A stretch of 11,984 nucleotides of DNA from Peptococcaceae bacterium (GTDB taxonomy: Bacteria > Bacillota > Desulfitobacteriia > Desulfitobacteriales > Syntrophobotulaceae): contig JAAYII010000020.1 in assembly GCA_012523535.1 (NCBI GenBank), forward strand, positions 1 through 11,984, read 5' to 3'. Shown here in pieces: positions 1-7,543 of the stretch. Every line of letters starts with the position of its first letter. Positions within the stretch are counted from its first letter, which is position 1. Under the pieces are notes generated by a model that did not search any database, was not told the DNA's origin, and worked only from the letters and a program-made list of their open reading frames with translations. The translations under genes were made by a program, and so were the position numbers.

Positions 1-1910
1 AAAAATTTCGTATAAAAATTAAGGACACAGACTTAACAGAAGCCCCAAATATCGCCTTGACCCTAAAGCAAAATCTTAGCTCTGAAATAAAATATGTTGA
101 AATAATAACCGAGAAAGAACTTCCTCCAATAAATGACAATACAGAACATATTTTCCCGACTCTTGAGCATGTTTTCAATACTGAAATTGCTAAACGTATT
201 GCAGACGCTGATAACTCCGATCTTCAAAAACATTGGGAATTGGTGGAAAGAATCGGAAAATCAGCTTTAAATCATGGGCGGAAACTTATCCTCGAACAAC
301 CTGAACAGGAGCAAATTGATACCGATAAAAAGAATAACCATGAATTCTACTCTCTTATTTTGAATATTCAACAAACCGGTGATGAAAGGCTTTTTATCAG
401 CCGTGTATGGAATTCTTTAAAAATAGCCTTTAATAAACTAGAAGGCCGTTCACAAGAGATGGAAATGGCAAAAGCCGAATATGATGCCTTGCGCCAAAAA
501 TTGGTAGAACAACAGCATAGATTGGAAGAAGATCGATTTCTGCAAATTGAGATTAAAAAATTAAGGGCGGAGATTGATTATCTAAAAGAAAATATAGCTC
601 ATTTGCTGCACACTCAAAAACGTCTTACTGTTTATTATCAAAATCCGGATTATAGAGAATTGCGGCAAATGCGGGCCGAACTGGACAGATTAGATGAAAT
701 CTGCCATCAGAAAGTAGAAGAATTAAACGTCTATACAAATGATCCTTTTATTGATTGGTCTGTTATTGATGACCTGCGCCAAGAATGCCTGATATGGGCT
801 GAACTTTGGGAGAAAAAAGACTGTTTGGAAACCCAGATTAAGCAGTTGGAAAAGGAAATAAACCAAACTCAACTTTTTCTGCAAACCTCAGGATATGAAA
901 GCCTCCCGCAAAACAGTAGACGGCAGCTGCATCGGGCTATTGAGGTTCGGAGCAAAAATCCAATATATATTGACAAACAAGCTAAGATGGGAAGACCTTC
1001 AAGAACAATTGGGCCATTTAAACGCCGGATTGCTAAATTAGTACACTTTTTCCGCCTAAAGCTTTATTTACATAAGTATGATATGACTGAAAGCGATTTT
1101 CCCGATCAGAAGCAAATGCTTCATCAATTTAATACACCAATACAGCCCGATGAATTTCTTCCTTGGCTCGCCGGCTGGAATGATTACCTGGATAAAAAAA
1201 GCAACTTATTAAAAATGCTAGTGGATTTGGATTTGAAGAAAGAGTACTTAAAATATATAGAAAAAAAATTAACAGTGTATAGCGACCAGGTTAAAGAGAA
1301 GTTAAAACACTGGTCCCTAGCTGCAACAAATTTGGATGATGCCTTAGCCGTTATTAGAAAAGTTGCAATTCTTATCCGCGCTAAAGAGGAAATTGAAAAG
1401 GAACGAACCTCTTTGCAGGAAGTTTACAAATTGAAGTTGGGTTCAAGGGATATTGATCAGCTGGCTCTTGATTTGGAACCATTGTCGGATTTGGAGCGTG
1501 AAGCTCTAATAACCGATAGCGAGCGGGAAAAGGAACTTAATACCATGAGGAAAAAATTAGAGGAAAAAACCGCTCAACTCAAAGCTACCGAACAAAATCT
1601 CCGTCGGATTAGATCGGTCCCGGCTGATCCGGAATTAGAGAACAAACTGGAAAAACTAAAAAGACAAATAACCAATTATGAAGAATTAAAATCGGCTTTG
1701 AAGGATACAAGGAAGCTACTGGATAGTTCATTGCAAAGATGGAAAAATAAGTACGGGCAAATCTTAGAAAATAAAGTCCAAGAGATCATGAAACAAAAAT
1801 ATTCTATCCAAGTTTCAAAAAATAAAGCAGATATCGTCGCTAGTGCTGAACAATACTATAATGCTTATCGGTTGGCAATTGAATATTTTACTAATTCATT
1901 ACCCGAATAA
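1..1910 (+). CDS. Large coiled-coil protein, SMC/Rad50/YhaN-like, 5' end off window (partial)
   Basis: The reading frame is open from the first complete codon (base 3) to the TAA at 1908-1910, so the gene starts upstream of the window. The TTG at 57 could be read as a start, but it has no Shine-Dalgarno sequence and the frame continues before it. The visible 635 residues are charged and largely helical. Probable coiled coils are encoded at about 430-720 and 1380-1800, separated by a basic stretch near 945-1080 (KMGRPSR, FKRRIAK). There is no CxxC zinc hook. The C-terminus (about 1730-1900) reads like the return helix and beta-strand of YhaN/SMC-type ATPases, ending in EQYYNAYRLAIEYF, which recalls the Q-x-Y-x-A-x-R-L-A helix of their second ATPase lobe. 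It stops before any Walker B or D-loop. There is no signal peptide in the visible part. A role in DNA repair or chromosome handling is inference. A purely structural coiled-coil protein is equally possible. Confidence 0.6.
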   Translation, partial: KFRIKIKDTDLTEAPNIALTLKQNLSSEIKYVEIITEKELPPINDNTEHIFPTLEHVFNTEIAKRIADADNSDLQKHWELVERIGKSALNHGRKLILEQPEQEQIDTDKKNNHEFYSLILNIQQTGDERLFISRVWNSLKIAFNKLEGRSQEMEMAKAEYDALRQKLVEQQHRLEEDRFLQIEIKKLRAEIDYLKENIAHLLHTQKRLTVYYQNPDYRELRQMRAELDRLDEICHQKVEELNVYTNDPFIDWSVIDDLRQECLIWAELWEKKDCLETQIKQLEKEINQTQLFLQTSGYESLPQNSRRQLHRAIEVRSKNPIYIDKQAKMGRPSRTIGPFKRRIAKLVHFFRLKLYLHKYDMTESDFPDQKQMLHQFNTPIQPDEFLPWLAGWNDYLDKKSNLLKMLVDLDLKKEYLKYIEKKLTVYSDQVKEKLKHWSLAATNLDDALAVIRKVAILIRAKEEIEKERTSLQEVYKLKLGSRDIDQLALDLEPLSDLEREALITDSEREKELNTMRKKLEEKTAQLKATEQNLRRIRSVPADPELENKLEKLKRQITNYEELKSALKDTRKLLDSSLQRWKNKYGQILENKVQEIMKQKYSIQVSKNKADIVASAEQYYNAYRLAIEYFTNSLPE

Positions 1911-1923
1911 TGGTATTTTATTG

Positions 1924-1929
1924 TATAAT
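1924..1929 (+). promoter_or_regulatory. Candidate -10 box upstream of the amidase gene
   Basis: A perfect TATAAT lies 14 nt after the stop of the coiled-coil gene and 35 nt before the amidase ATG. No good -35 hexamer is visible at 16-18 nt spacing (that region reads ACCCGA) and the extended -10 TG is absent. This is therefore a possible promoter of the amidase only; read-through from the upstream gene is also possible because no terminator lies between them. Confidence 0.3.
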
Positions 1930-1963
1930 CGACATATAACGACATAATGGAGTGAGGTTGTTC

Positions 1964-4105
1964 ATGAAAAAGATTTTACTTGCTTTCAGTCTAGGATTAG
2001 CTATTCTCTTACTCCTGCCTATATTAGGCCAAGCCAGTCCATTAGCTTATAGCACCGAGCGGATATTTGGTCAAGATCGAATTGAAACTGCCATTGCTAT
2101 TTCTCAAAAAGGGTGGACTTCCGCCCATACCGTTATTTTATGTGAGAAAACCGATTATCCGGATTCAATAGCGGTGGCGCCTTTAGCCGCCAAATTAGAT
2201 GCTCCGATATTGCTTACCGGAGGGAATAGTTTAGATCCCCGTGTTGTTAGTGAATTAAGACGTTTGCAACCGCAAAAGGTTATTTTGTTGGGCGGTCTGG
2301 GCCGTTTGACTTCACAAATGGAAACGGACTTAAATAATCTTTCTTTAAGTTGGGAAAGAATTGGTGGTTCTAATCGCTATGAAACTTCAGTTTTACTTGC
2401 TGAAAGAATTAGCAGTAGCTCTTTGATCATAGCTAACGGAGATAATTTTCCCGATGCTCTGTCGGCAGCCAGCTATGCGGGAATAAAGCAAATTCCAATC
2501 GTCTTGACATCTAAAAATATGCCAAAATCGGTAGTTGATTATTGTCAAAAAATTCAGCCCTCAGAGATTATTGTTATAGGCGGGGAACAAGTCGTACCTA
2601 CCAAATCTCTTGCGGCCAATAATATTAATATAACAACCCGATTAGGAGGCAGCAACAGATATGAAACAAATGCTCTGATAGTCGAATATATGAAAAGTGT
2701 TATTGAGTCCGATGATCTATTTCTGGTCTCAGGACAAGACTTTCCCGATGCTATTGCCGGAACTGTTCTGGCAGCTAAAGTTAAAGCCCCTCTTTTATTG
2801 ACCACCAAAGAAGATATTCCTCCTGCCGTTTATAGCTTGATGCGCCTACATATGAAGGTAGAACCACCAGCCAAAAGCATTAGCGGCAAAGGAATTATTA
2901 CCGCTTCGGGGGCGCTCAACCTCCGCGATATTCCCTCCACTGCCGGCAAAGTGATACTGTCTATTCCTCAAGGAGCGACTGTTGATATTACAGCGCAACA
3001 AGGCCAGTGGTATCAAACAACATACCAAAATAAAACAGGCTGGATATATGGGAATTATGTAAAAATTATTCAAGAATATAAGCAGGGCGAAATTAGGGCC
3101 TCGGTCGGTTTGAATTTAAGGCAGAGTCCATCCATAAATGCCAAAATTCTGATGACCTTGCCCAATGGGGCCAAAATACCAATCATCGAAGAAAAAAGCG
3201 GTTGGTACAAGACGATCTATCAGGGAACAACTGGTTGGGTTTCTGCAGAATATGTAGCGATTAACAGCTCGGATTCAACCGCTGCAACTATTGATTTAAG
3301 CCCAAACGGCAAAGTATTTATTATTGGAGGAACATCGGTTATCAGTGAGAACACTCAAAAAATTGTGGAAGGAAAAGTATCTTCTCAAATCAAAGAAAAC
3401 CTTAAAGCCTTTCCTCCATTGCCGTCTTCTTTGACCGGACCGGATTCCGAATCACCATATGATCCAAACAGTGAAATACTGCTTGATCCTTTTGCAGGAA
3501 TTAACCCGGGTGTTTTAAAAAACAAAAGAATTCTTATCGATCCCGGCCATGGCGGACCCGACTCCGGAGCTATCGGAGCAAAATATTCTTATGAAAAATT
3601 TAACAATTTAGCTATTGCTTTATTTCTGCGTGATATACTGACTGAAGCCGGAGCAGCGGTTTATATGACCAGGGATTCCGATACTGCTGTAGCTCCCGTC
3701 TATTCAGAAGCTGCAGATTTACAGGCCAGAGTGGCCCTGGCAAACAGTATCAAGCCGGACCTGTTTATATCCATTCACAACGATTCTATGCCTAATAATA
3801 GAGAAATTAAAGGCACATCGACTTACTACTCATTGGAAAATGTTCAAAAAAACCAAAGCGCTCTTTTAGCCCAGGCGTTGCAGACAAAGCTTACAACCAC
3901 TCTAAATACTAACGACAGAGGGGTAAAAACGGCGAACTTTTATGTCCTTAAACATACAAAAGTTCCGGCGGCATTAATCGAAGTGGCTTATATCTCCAAC
4001 CCTTATGAAGAGGCACGTTTGAAAAATCCTATCTTTCAAAAAAATGTAGCAACAGCAATCTTCCATGGAATAATTCAATACTATGAATCAGCCGGTCAAC
4101 CTTAA
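1964..4105 (+). CDS. Secreted N-acetylmuramoyl-L-alanine amidase with CWB2 repeats and two SH3b domains
   Basis: A zinc hydrolase expected to cut the amide bond between N-acetylmuramic acid and L-alanine in peptidoglycan, outside the membrane. The ATG at 1964 is preferred over the in-frame GTG (1952) and TTG (1958) because GGAGTGAGG at 1949-1957 then sits 6 nt upstream; this gives 713 residues. In order: a signal peptide (about 1-25, MKK plus a hydrophobic core ending GQAS); CWB2 repeats beginning near residues 33, 130 and 226 (motifs RIFGQDRIET, RIGGSNRYET, RLGGSNRYET); SH3b domains at about 306-368 and 375-435 (ALNLRD and LNLRQSP, each with a GW motif); a late CWB2-like strand KVFIIGGTSVIS at 450-461; a linker; and Amidase_3 at about 523-705. 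Candidate zinc ligands are H529 (DPGHGG), E544 and H605 (SIHND), with catalytic E673 (ALIEVAYISN), so the enzyme looks intact. CWB2 repeats bind anionic wall polymers. No partner gene is evident nearby. Confidence 0.93.
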   Translation: MKKILLAFSLGLAILLLLPILGQASPLAYSTERIFGQDRIETAIAISQKGWTSAHTVILCEKTDYPDSIAVAPLAAKLDAPILLTGGNSLDPRVVSELRRLQPQKVILLGGLGRLTSQMETDLNNLSLSWERIGGSNRYETSVLLAERISSSSLIIANGDNFPDALSAASYAGIKQIPIVLTSKNMPKSVVDYCQKIQPSEIIVIGGEQVVPTKSLAANNINITTRLGGSNRYETNALIVEYMKSVIESDDLFLVSGQDFPDAIAGTVLAAKVKAPLLLTTKEDIPPAVYSLMRLHMKVEPPAKSISGKGIITASGALNLRDIPSTAGKVILSIPQGATVDITAQQGQWYQTTYQNKTGWIYGNYVKIIQEYKQGEIRASVGLNLRQSPSINAKILMTLPNGAKIPIIEEKSGWYKTIYQGTTGWVSAEYVAINSSDSTAATIDLSPNGKVFIIGGTSVISENTQKIVEGKVSSQIKENLKAFPPLPSSLTGPDSESPYDPNSEILLDPFAGINPGVLKNKRILIDPGHGGPDSGAIGAKYSYEKFNNLAIALFLRDILTEAGAAVYMTRDSDTAVAPVYSEAADLQARVALANSIKPDLFISIHNDSMPNNREIKGTSTYYSLENVQKNQSALLAQALQTKLTTTLNTNDRGVKTANFYVLKHTKVPAALIEVAYISNPYEEARLKNPIFQKNVATAIFHGIIQYYESAGQP

Positions 4106-4162
4106 TCCTTTGTTCTAAAACAGTGATTACTATCAATATTTCAAAAGAAGGGAGAACAATTT

Positions 4163-4483
4163 ATGATACTAACTACAACCCCCTCGGTGGAGGGACATAG
4201 AATTTTGGAGTATTACGGAATAGTTACCGGAGAAGTAATTATGGGTGCAAATATTGTACGAGATCTTTTTGCAGCAGTAACAGATGTCATCGGTGGACGC
4301 TCAGGGGCTTATGAAGACAAGCTTCAGGAGGCTCGTGACATGGCCTTAAGAGAATTACAGGAACGGGCTGCAAGAATAGGTGCCAATGCCGTTGTGGGAA
4401 TAGATCTGGACTATGAAGTTGTAGGAAACAGCGGAAGCATGCTTATGGTATGCGCATCAGGAACAGCGGTACGCATTGAATAA
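4163..4483 (+). CDS. YbjQ/UPF0145 family protein
   Basis: A 106-residue protein of the YbjQ (UPF0145) family, whose biochemical role is not established; family members form small homo-oligomers. Recognisable features are the N-terminal strand and loop MILTTTPSVEGHRI, GIVTGEVIMGANIVRDLFA (about 19-37), GGRSGAYEDKLQEARD (about 44-59), and the closing IGANAVVGIDLDYEV followed by a beta-rich end (MLMVCASGTAVRI). Length and motif order match the full-length family. There is no signal peptide or membrane segment, so it is probably cytosolic. The ATG at 4163 is preceded by AAGGGAG at 4148-4154 with 8 nt spacing. It lies 57 nt after the amidase gene with no terminator between, so co-transcription with the amidase is possible. 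It is 104 nt ahead of natA. Confidence 0.9.
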   Translation: MILTTTPSVEGHRILEYYGIVTGEVIMGANIVRDLFAAVTDVIGGRSGAYEDKLQEARDMALRELQERAARIGANAVVGIDLDYEVVGNSGSMLMVCASGTAVRIE

Positions 4484-4535
4484 TTTCCCGAAATCCACAG
4501 CAAGTATGGTATCTTAGAATTAGAAAAAGTTTTGA

Positions 4536-4586
4536 CATTCCCCCGAAATTTACGGGGGTTTACTTTACATATGATTTGGGGGAATG
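4536..4586 (+). promoter_or_regulatory. natA leader: alternative RNA stems, one covering the Shine-Dalgarno
   Basis: The segment CATTCCCCCGAA (4536-4547) can pair over 12 positions (one G-U) with TTTGGGGGAATG (4575-4586), which contains the purine-rich ribosome binding site of the ABC ATPase gene. The same CCCCCG (4540-4545) can instead form a 6-bp hairpin with CGGGGG (4553-4558) across a 7-nt loop, which leaves the ribosome site free. The two folds exclude each other. A TTGACA at 4532-4537 resembles a -35 box, but no -10 box lies at normal spacing from it (a TATGAT at 4570-4575 is 32 nt away). A weak -10-like TAGAAT at 4515-4520 could start a transcript carrying the whole element, as could read-through from the upstream gene. 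The pairing is read directly from the sequence; regulation is inference. Confidence 0.45.
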
Positions 4587-4587
4587 G

Positions 4588-5364
4588 ATGGTGCTGACTG
4601 TTCAAGAGATTAGCAAAAAGTTTGTGCGCTCGGTCAAGACCGACAGAAGAAAAAGAGAGCGGGAAGAGTTTTATGCCGTCAATCGTTTGAGCTTTCAAGT
4701 AGAAGCAGGGGATATCTTTGGAGTTTTAGGACCCAATGGTGCGGGCAAGACCACCTTACTGCGCATGTTGGGCGGGATTATGACCCCCACTTCAGGAACG
4801 GTTTCATTACTGGGGCTTAAGGTTAAAGATAACCCCAATGCTTATAAACGCGCTATCGGCTATTTATCGGGAAATACAAAATTATACGGCAGGATGACCC
4901 CGAGGGAGTTGCTAACCATATTCGGCAAACTTTACTCGATTCCGGAGGCGGTTACCAAAAGCCGGATCCAGGAGATTATAACCATGCTCAAGCTGGAGGA
5001 TTTTGCCGACAACCGTATCGAAAAACTATCCACCGGCCAGACCCAACGGGTTTCTATTGCTCGTTGCCTGATTCATTCCCCGGCTTTATATATTTTTGAT
5101 GAACCGACCCTCGGCCTTGATGTTCTAAGCAGTCATGCCATTATCGATTTTATGCTCAAAGAACGTCAAAAGGGCAAAGCAGTGGTTTATTCCACTCATT
5201 ATATGGAAGAAGCGGAAACCATTTGCAATAAAATTCTCTTTATTCATAAAGGTGTCGCTATTGCCGAAGGGAGCCCTGAGTCTTTAAAGGCGGCAACCAA
5301 CACAACGAATATTCGTGACGCATTTCTTACCTTAATCAAGGAAAGGGGGGAGCTTCTTGAGTAA
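4588..5364 (+). CDS. natA: ABC transporter ATP-binding protein, NatA-like
   Basis: The ATPase subunit of an ABC-2 type exporter, with 258 residues from the ATG at 4588. A TTG at 4576 would add four residues but overlaps the GGGGGA ribosome site at 4578-4583, and GTG at 4591 is also possible. The nucleotide-binding domain is complete: Walker A GPNGAGKT (48-55), signature LSTGQ (147-151), Walker B ending at D171-E172 and the H-loop histidine H204 (STHYMEEAE). The Q-loop region reads GYLSGNTKLYGRMTPRE, without the usual glutamine; this S/T-G-N/E-T form is typical of NatA proteins. The NatA/NatB pair of Bacillus subtilis exports sodium ions, but substrate cannot be deduced here. The gene overlaps natB by 8 nt, implying translational coupling. 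Confidence 0.92.
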   Translation: MVLTVQEISKKFVRSVKTDRRKREREEFYAVNRLSFQVEAGDIFGVLGPNGAGKTTLLRMLGGIMTPTSGTVSLLGLKVKDNPNAYKRAIGYLSGNTKLYGRMTPRELLTIFGKLYSIPEAVTKSRIQEIITMLKLEDFADNRIEKLSTGQTQRVSIARCLIHSPALYIFDEPTLGLDVLSSHAIIDFMLKERQKGKAVVYSTHYMEEAETICNKILFIHKGVAIAEGSPESLKAATNTTNIRDAFLTLIKERGELLE

Positions 5365-7393
5365 TTTCCGTTTTCAAGCTTTACTGGCAATATTTAAAAA
5401 AGAAATACTGGATATTTTTCGCGATAAAAGAACCCTGGCGATAATGATTCTCTTACCCCTTATCCTATACCCGGTTATTCTGGTGGTAGCCTCCCAATTC
5501 AGTATCATGATGATGCAATCCAGGGAAGAAAAAGTTTTGGATGTGGCTTTTGCCTTTCCGCTAGAGCCAAGGCTGGAAACCCTTCTTAAGGAACAAGAGA
5601 GTATATATAAACTTAATCTTAGAGATCCCGGCGACCCAGCCCAAGCCTTAGCCCAAAAAGAAATCTTGTCCTATGTGACGCTGGAAAAAACAGACGGCAG
5701 AGATTCTTTTAAAATCTATTACAATTCGTCCGATGGAGATTCACGAACCGCCTCCGACCGGATCAGCATGGTGCTGGAAGATTATAAACGTTTGCTGACC
5801 GAAGACCTTTTGCTTAAAGCCGGATTGGCTGCGGAAAGCGTACTGGAACCGATTGCTTACCAAGAAATTGATACCGCCGGGGACAATGAAAAAACCGGCT
5901 TTTTCCTCGGTACCATCTTGCCTTTTCTGATGATTATCGCCCTGGTGACGGGTGCCATGTACCCGGCCATTGACGTAACCTCCGGCGAAAAAGAAAGAGG
6001 CACCCTGGAAACGCTCTTAACCCTGCCCTTAAGCGGCCTGGAACTGATGGGGGGAAAATTTCTGGCAGTGGCATTGGTTGCCGTGATTTCCGCCCTGATT
6101 AATTTTTTCTCGCTGGTGCTCGTCGGAATATTTCTCCTGAGAAGTCTTGCCGTGCAGGCAGGGGGCGGGCAAATCCCGCTTCAGCTTGATCTCGGTACTC
6201 TGATCTTGCCTTTTGGTCTGATTCTTATTTGTATCTTAATTTTTGCGCTCTTTGTCAGTGCCTTGATACTTTGCATCACTTGTTTTGCCAGAAGTTTTAA
6301 AGAAGCGAACAATTATTTGACACCGGTCATGATTCTGTTTATGCTGCCCGCCATGGCCACCATGATTCCCGGAATTACGCTAAACACCAAAACGGCCGCC
6401 ATCCCGATTGTCAATATCTGCCTCTTGATCCGGGATGCTTTGGCCTTGAATTACAGCGCCGTCAACATGGCCATTGTGCTGCTCAGCAATCTGGTCTATA
6501 CCATAATGGCCGTTCTGATATTATCCAAAATCTACAATTCCGAGAACATCCTCTTCGGCACGGGAGGGGAGTTGAATCTCTTAGAAAGCAGAAGAAATAT
6601 CATTACGGGAAGCAAAATCAGTTGCGGGGATTGCTTATTGGTTTACTTTGCGGGTTTGGTTTTGCTCTTTTATATCAGTCCTTTGTTCACCCGGAAGTTC
6701 GGCTTCTACGGCATCGCTTTAACTCAAGCGGTGATTCTGATTCTTCCTCTCCTGGCTGCGGTTTATTTGAAGGCGGATTTCAAACAAACCTTTTGGCTGA
6801 AGCTGCCTGCAATACGAGATATCGTCGGAGGATTGCTTCTTTGGGCAGGAGCCTTTATTCTGGCCAACCTTTCGGCAAGCCTTTTGCTTTACCTCTTTCC
6901 GCAAAATGAAGAAGTGGTTGAACAACTAGGGCTGGTTCTCAAAGGGGATTCCCTTTGGGCAACCCTGCTTGTGGTGGCCTTGCTGCCTGCCATTTGCGAG
7001 GAATTGTTTTTTCGAGGATTTATCTTTTCCTCTTTGCAGGGTTCGGTTAAGACAATTCCGGCTATTGGCATAACAGGTTTGCTGTTTGCTTTTTACCATT
7101 TGGATTTCATCAGGCTTGCCCCGACTTTTATCCTTGGGGTTTTGTTTACCTTGGCCCTTTACCGCAGCGGCTCGATCCTCGTTCCCATGATCATGCATTT
7201 TGCCAATAACGCTCTGGCGTCAATTTCCTTATTCTATCCGGCCATGCTGGAGAAGATAAACTCTATCCCCGCATTCACAGGCCACAATGTTTTATGGCCA
7301 GCGATCTTTTTATTGCTTGCAGCTTTATTAATTTTCGTAGGCAACCGGTTGCTGACTGTTCAAAAAGCAATGTCGACTGACGGGAATAAATAA
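5357..7393 (+). CDS. natB: NatB-like ABC-2 permease fused to a CPBP intramembrane metalloprotease
   Basis: A 678-residue polytopic membrane protein starting at TTG 5357, supported by AAAGGGGGGAG just upstream; no ATG or GTG in frame fits better. Residues 1 to about 405 form an ABC-2 permease: one N-terminal membrane helix (about 25-50), a large extracytoplasmic loop (about 55-175), then a membrane block containing the hallmark SGEKERGTLETLL (209-221). From about 425 onward is a second hydrophobic domain with CPBP (Abi/Rce1-like) motifs: E548-E549-x3-R553 (EELFFRG), F-x3-H581 (FAFYH) and H614 in HFANN. All metal-site residues expected for an active glutamic-type intramembrane protease are present. 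This fusion is known in Firmicutes. It probably partners NatA as the membrane half of an exporter; what the protease domain cleaves is unknown. No clear terminator follows. Confidence 0.9.
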   Translation: MSNFRFQALLAIFKKEILDIFRDKRTLAIMILLPLILYPVILVVASQFSIMMMQSREEKVLDVAFAFPLEPRLETLLKEQESIYKLNLRDPGDPAQALAQKEILSYVTLEKTDGRDSFKIYYNSSDGDSRTASDRISMVLEDYKRLLTEDLLLKAGLAAESVLEPIAYQEIDTAGDNEKTGFFLGTILPFLMIIALVTGAMYPAIDVTSGEKERGTLETLLTLPLSGLELMGGKFLAVALVAVISALINFFSLVLVGIFLLRSLAVQAGGGQIPLQLDLGTLILPFGLILICILIFALFVSALILCITCFARSFKEANNYLTPVMILFMLPAMATMIPGITLNTKTAAIPIVNICLLIRDALALNYSAVNMAIVLLSNLVYTIMAVLILSKIYNSENILFGTGGELNLLESRRNIITGSKISCGDCLLVYFAGLVLLFYISPLFTRKFGFYGIALTQAVILILPLLAAVYLKADFKQTFWLKLPAIRDIVGGLLLWAGAFILANLSASLLLYLFPQNEEVVEQLGLVLKGDSLWATLLVVALLPAICEELFFRGFIFSSLQGSVKTIPAIGITGLLFAFYHLDFIRLAPTFILGVLFTLALYRSGSILVPMIMHFANNALASISLFYPAMLEKINSIPAFTGHNVLWPAIFLLLAALLIFVGNRLLTVQKAMSTDGNK

Positions 7394-7485
7394 TCGCATT
7401 TCATCACAGTCTAAAAATGGTGCTGTCTGTTTTGGGTAATTAAATGTTTAAGTTGAAAGGCTAAATAACAAATTCAATGATTATA

Positions 7486-7518
7486 TTGATATTTTATTTA
7501 CGGTTATTCATAAATAAA
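7486..7518 (+). promoter_or_regulatory. Candidate promoter with AT-only inverted repeat upstream of the reductase
   Basis: A -35-like TTGATA (7486-7491) and -10-like CATAAA (7509-7514) are 17 nt apart. Within this promoter a perfect 8-bp inverted repeat, TTTATTTA (7493-7500) and TAAATAAA (7511-7518), is separated by 10 nt, so its right arm overlaps the -10 box. This could be an operator for a dimeric regulator. The region is very AT-rich, so chance symmetry is a real alternative. The rest of the 150-nt gap after natB (7394-7485) shows no ORF and no clear structure. Confidence 0.35.
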
Positions 7519-7543
7519 TTTTCAATAAAACAAAGGGGGTCGC

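Noticed and set aside
4540..4566. CCCCCG/CGGGGG hairpin followed by TTTACTTT as a terminator of the YbjQ gene
   Set aside because: The stem is only 6 bp and the T-run is broken. The alternative pairing with the natA ribosome site explains the C-run better, though weak termination or attenuation cannot be excluded.
4411..4698. A 95-codon minus-strand frame across the ybjQ-natA gap
   Set aside because: It overlaps both flanking genes and the leader structure, and its translation resembles no known family.
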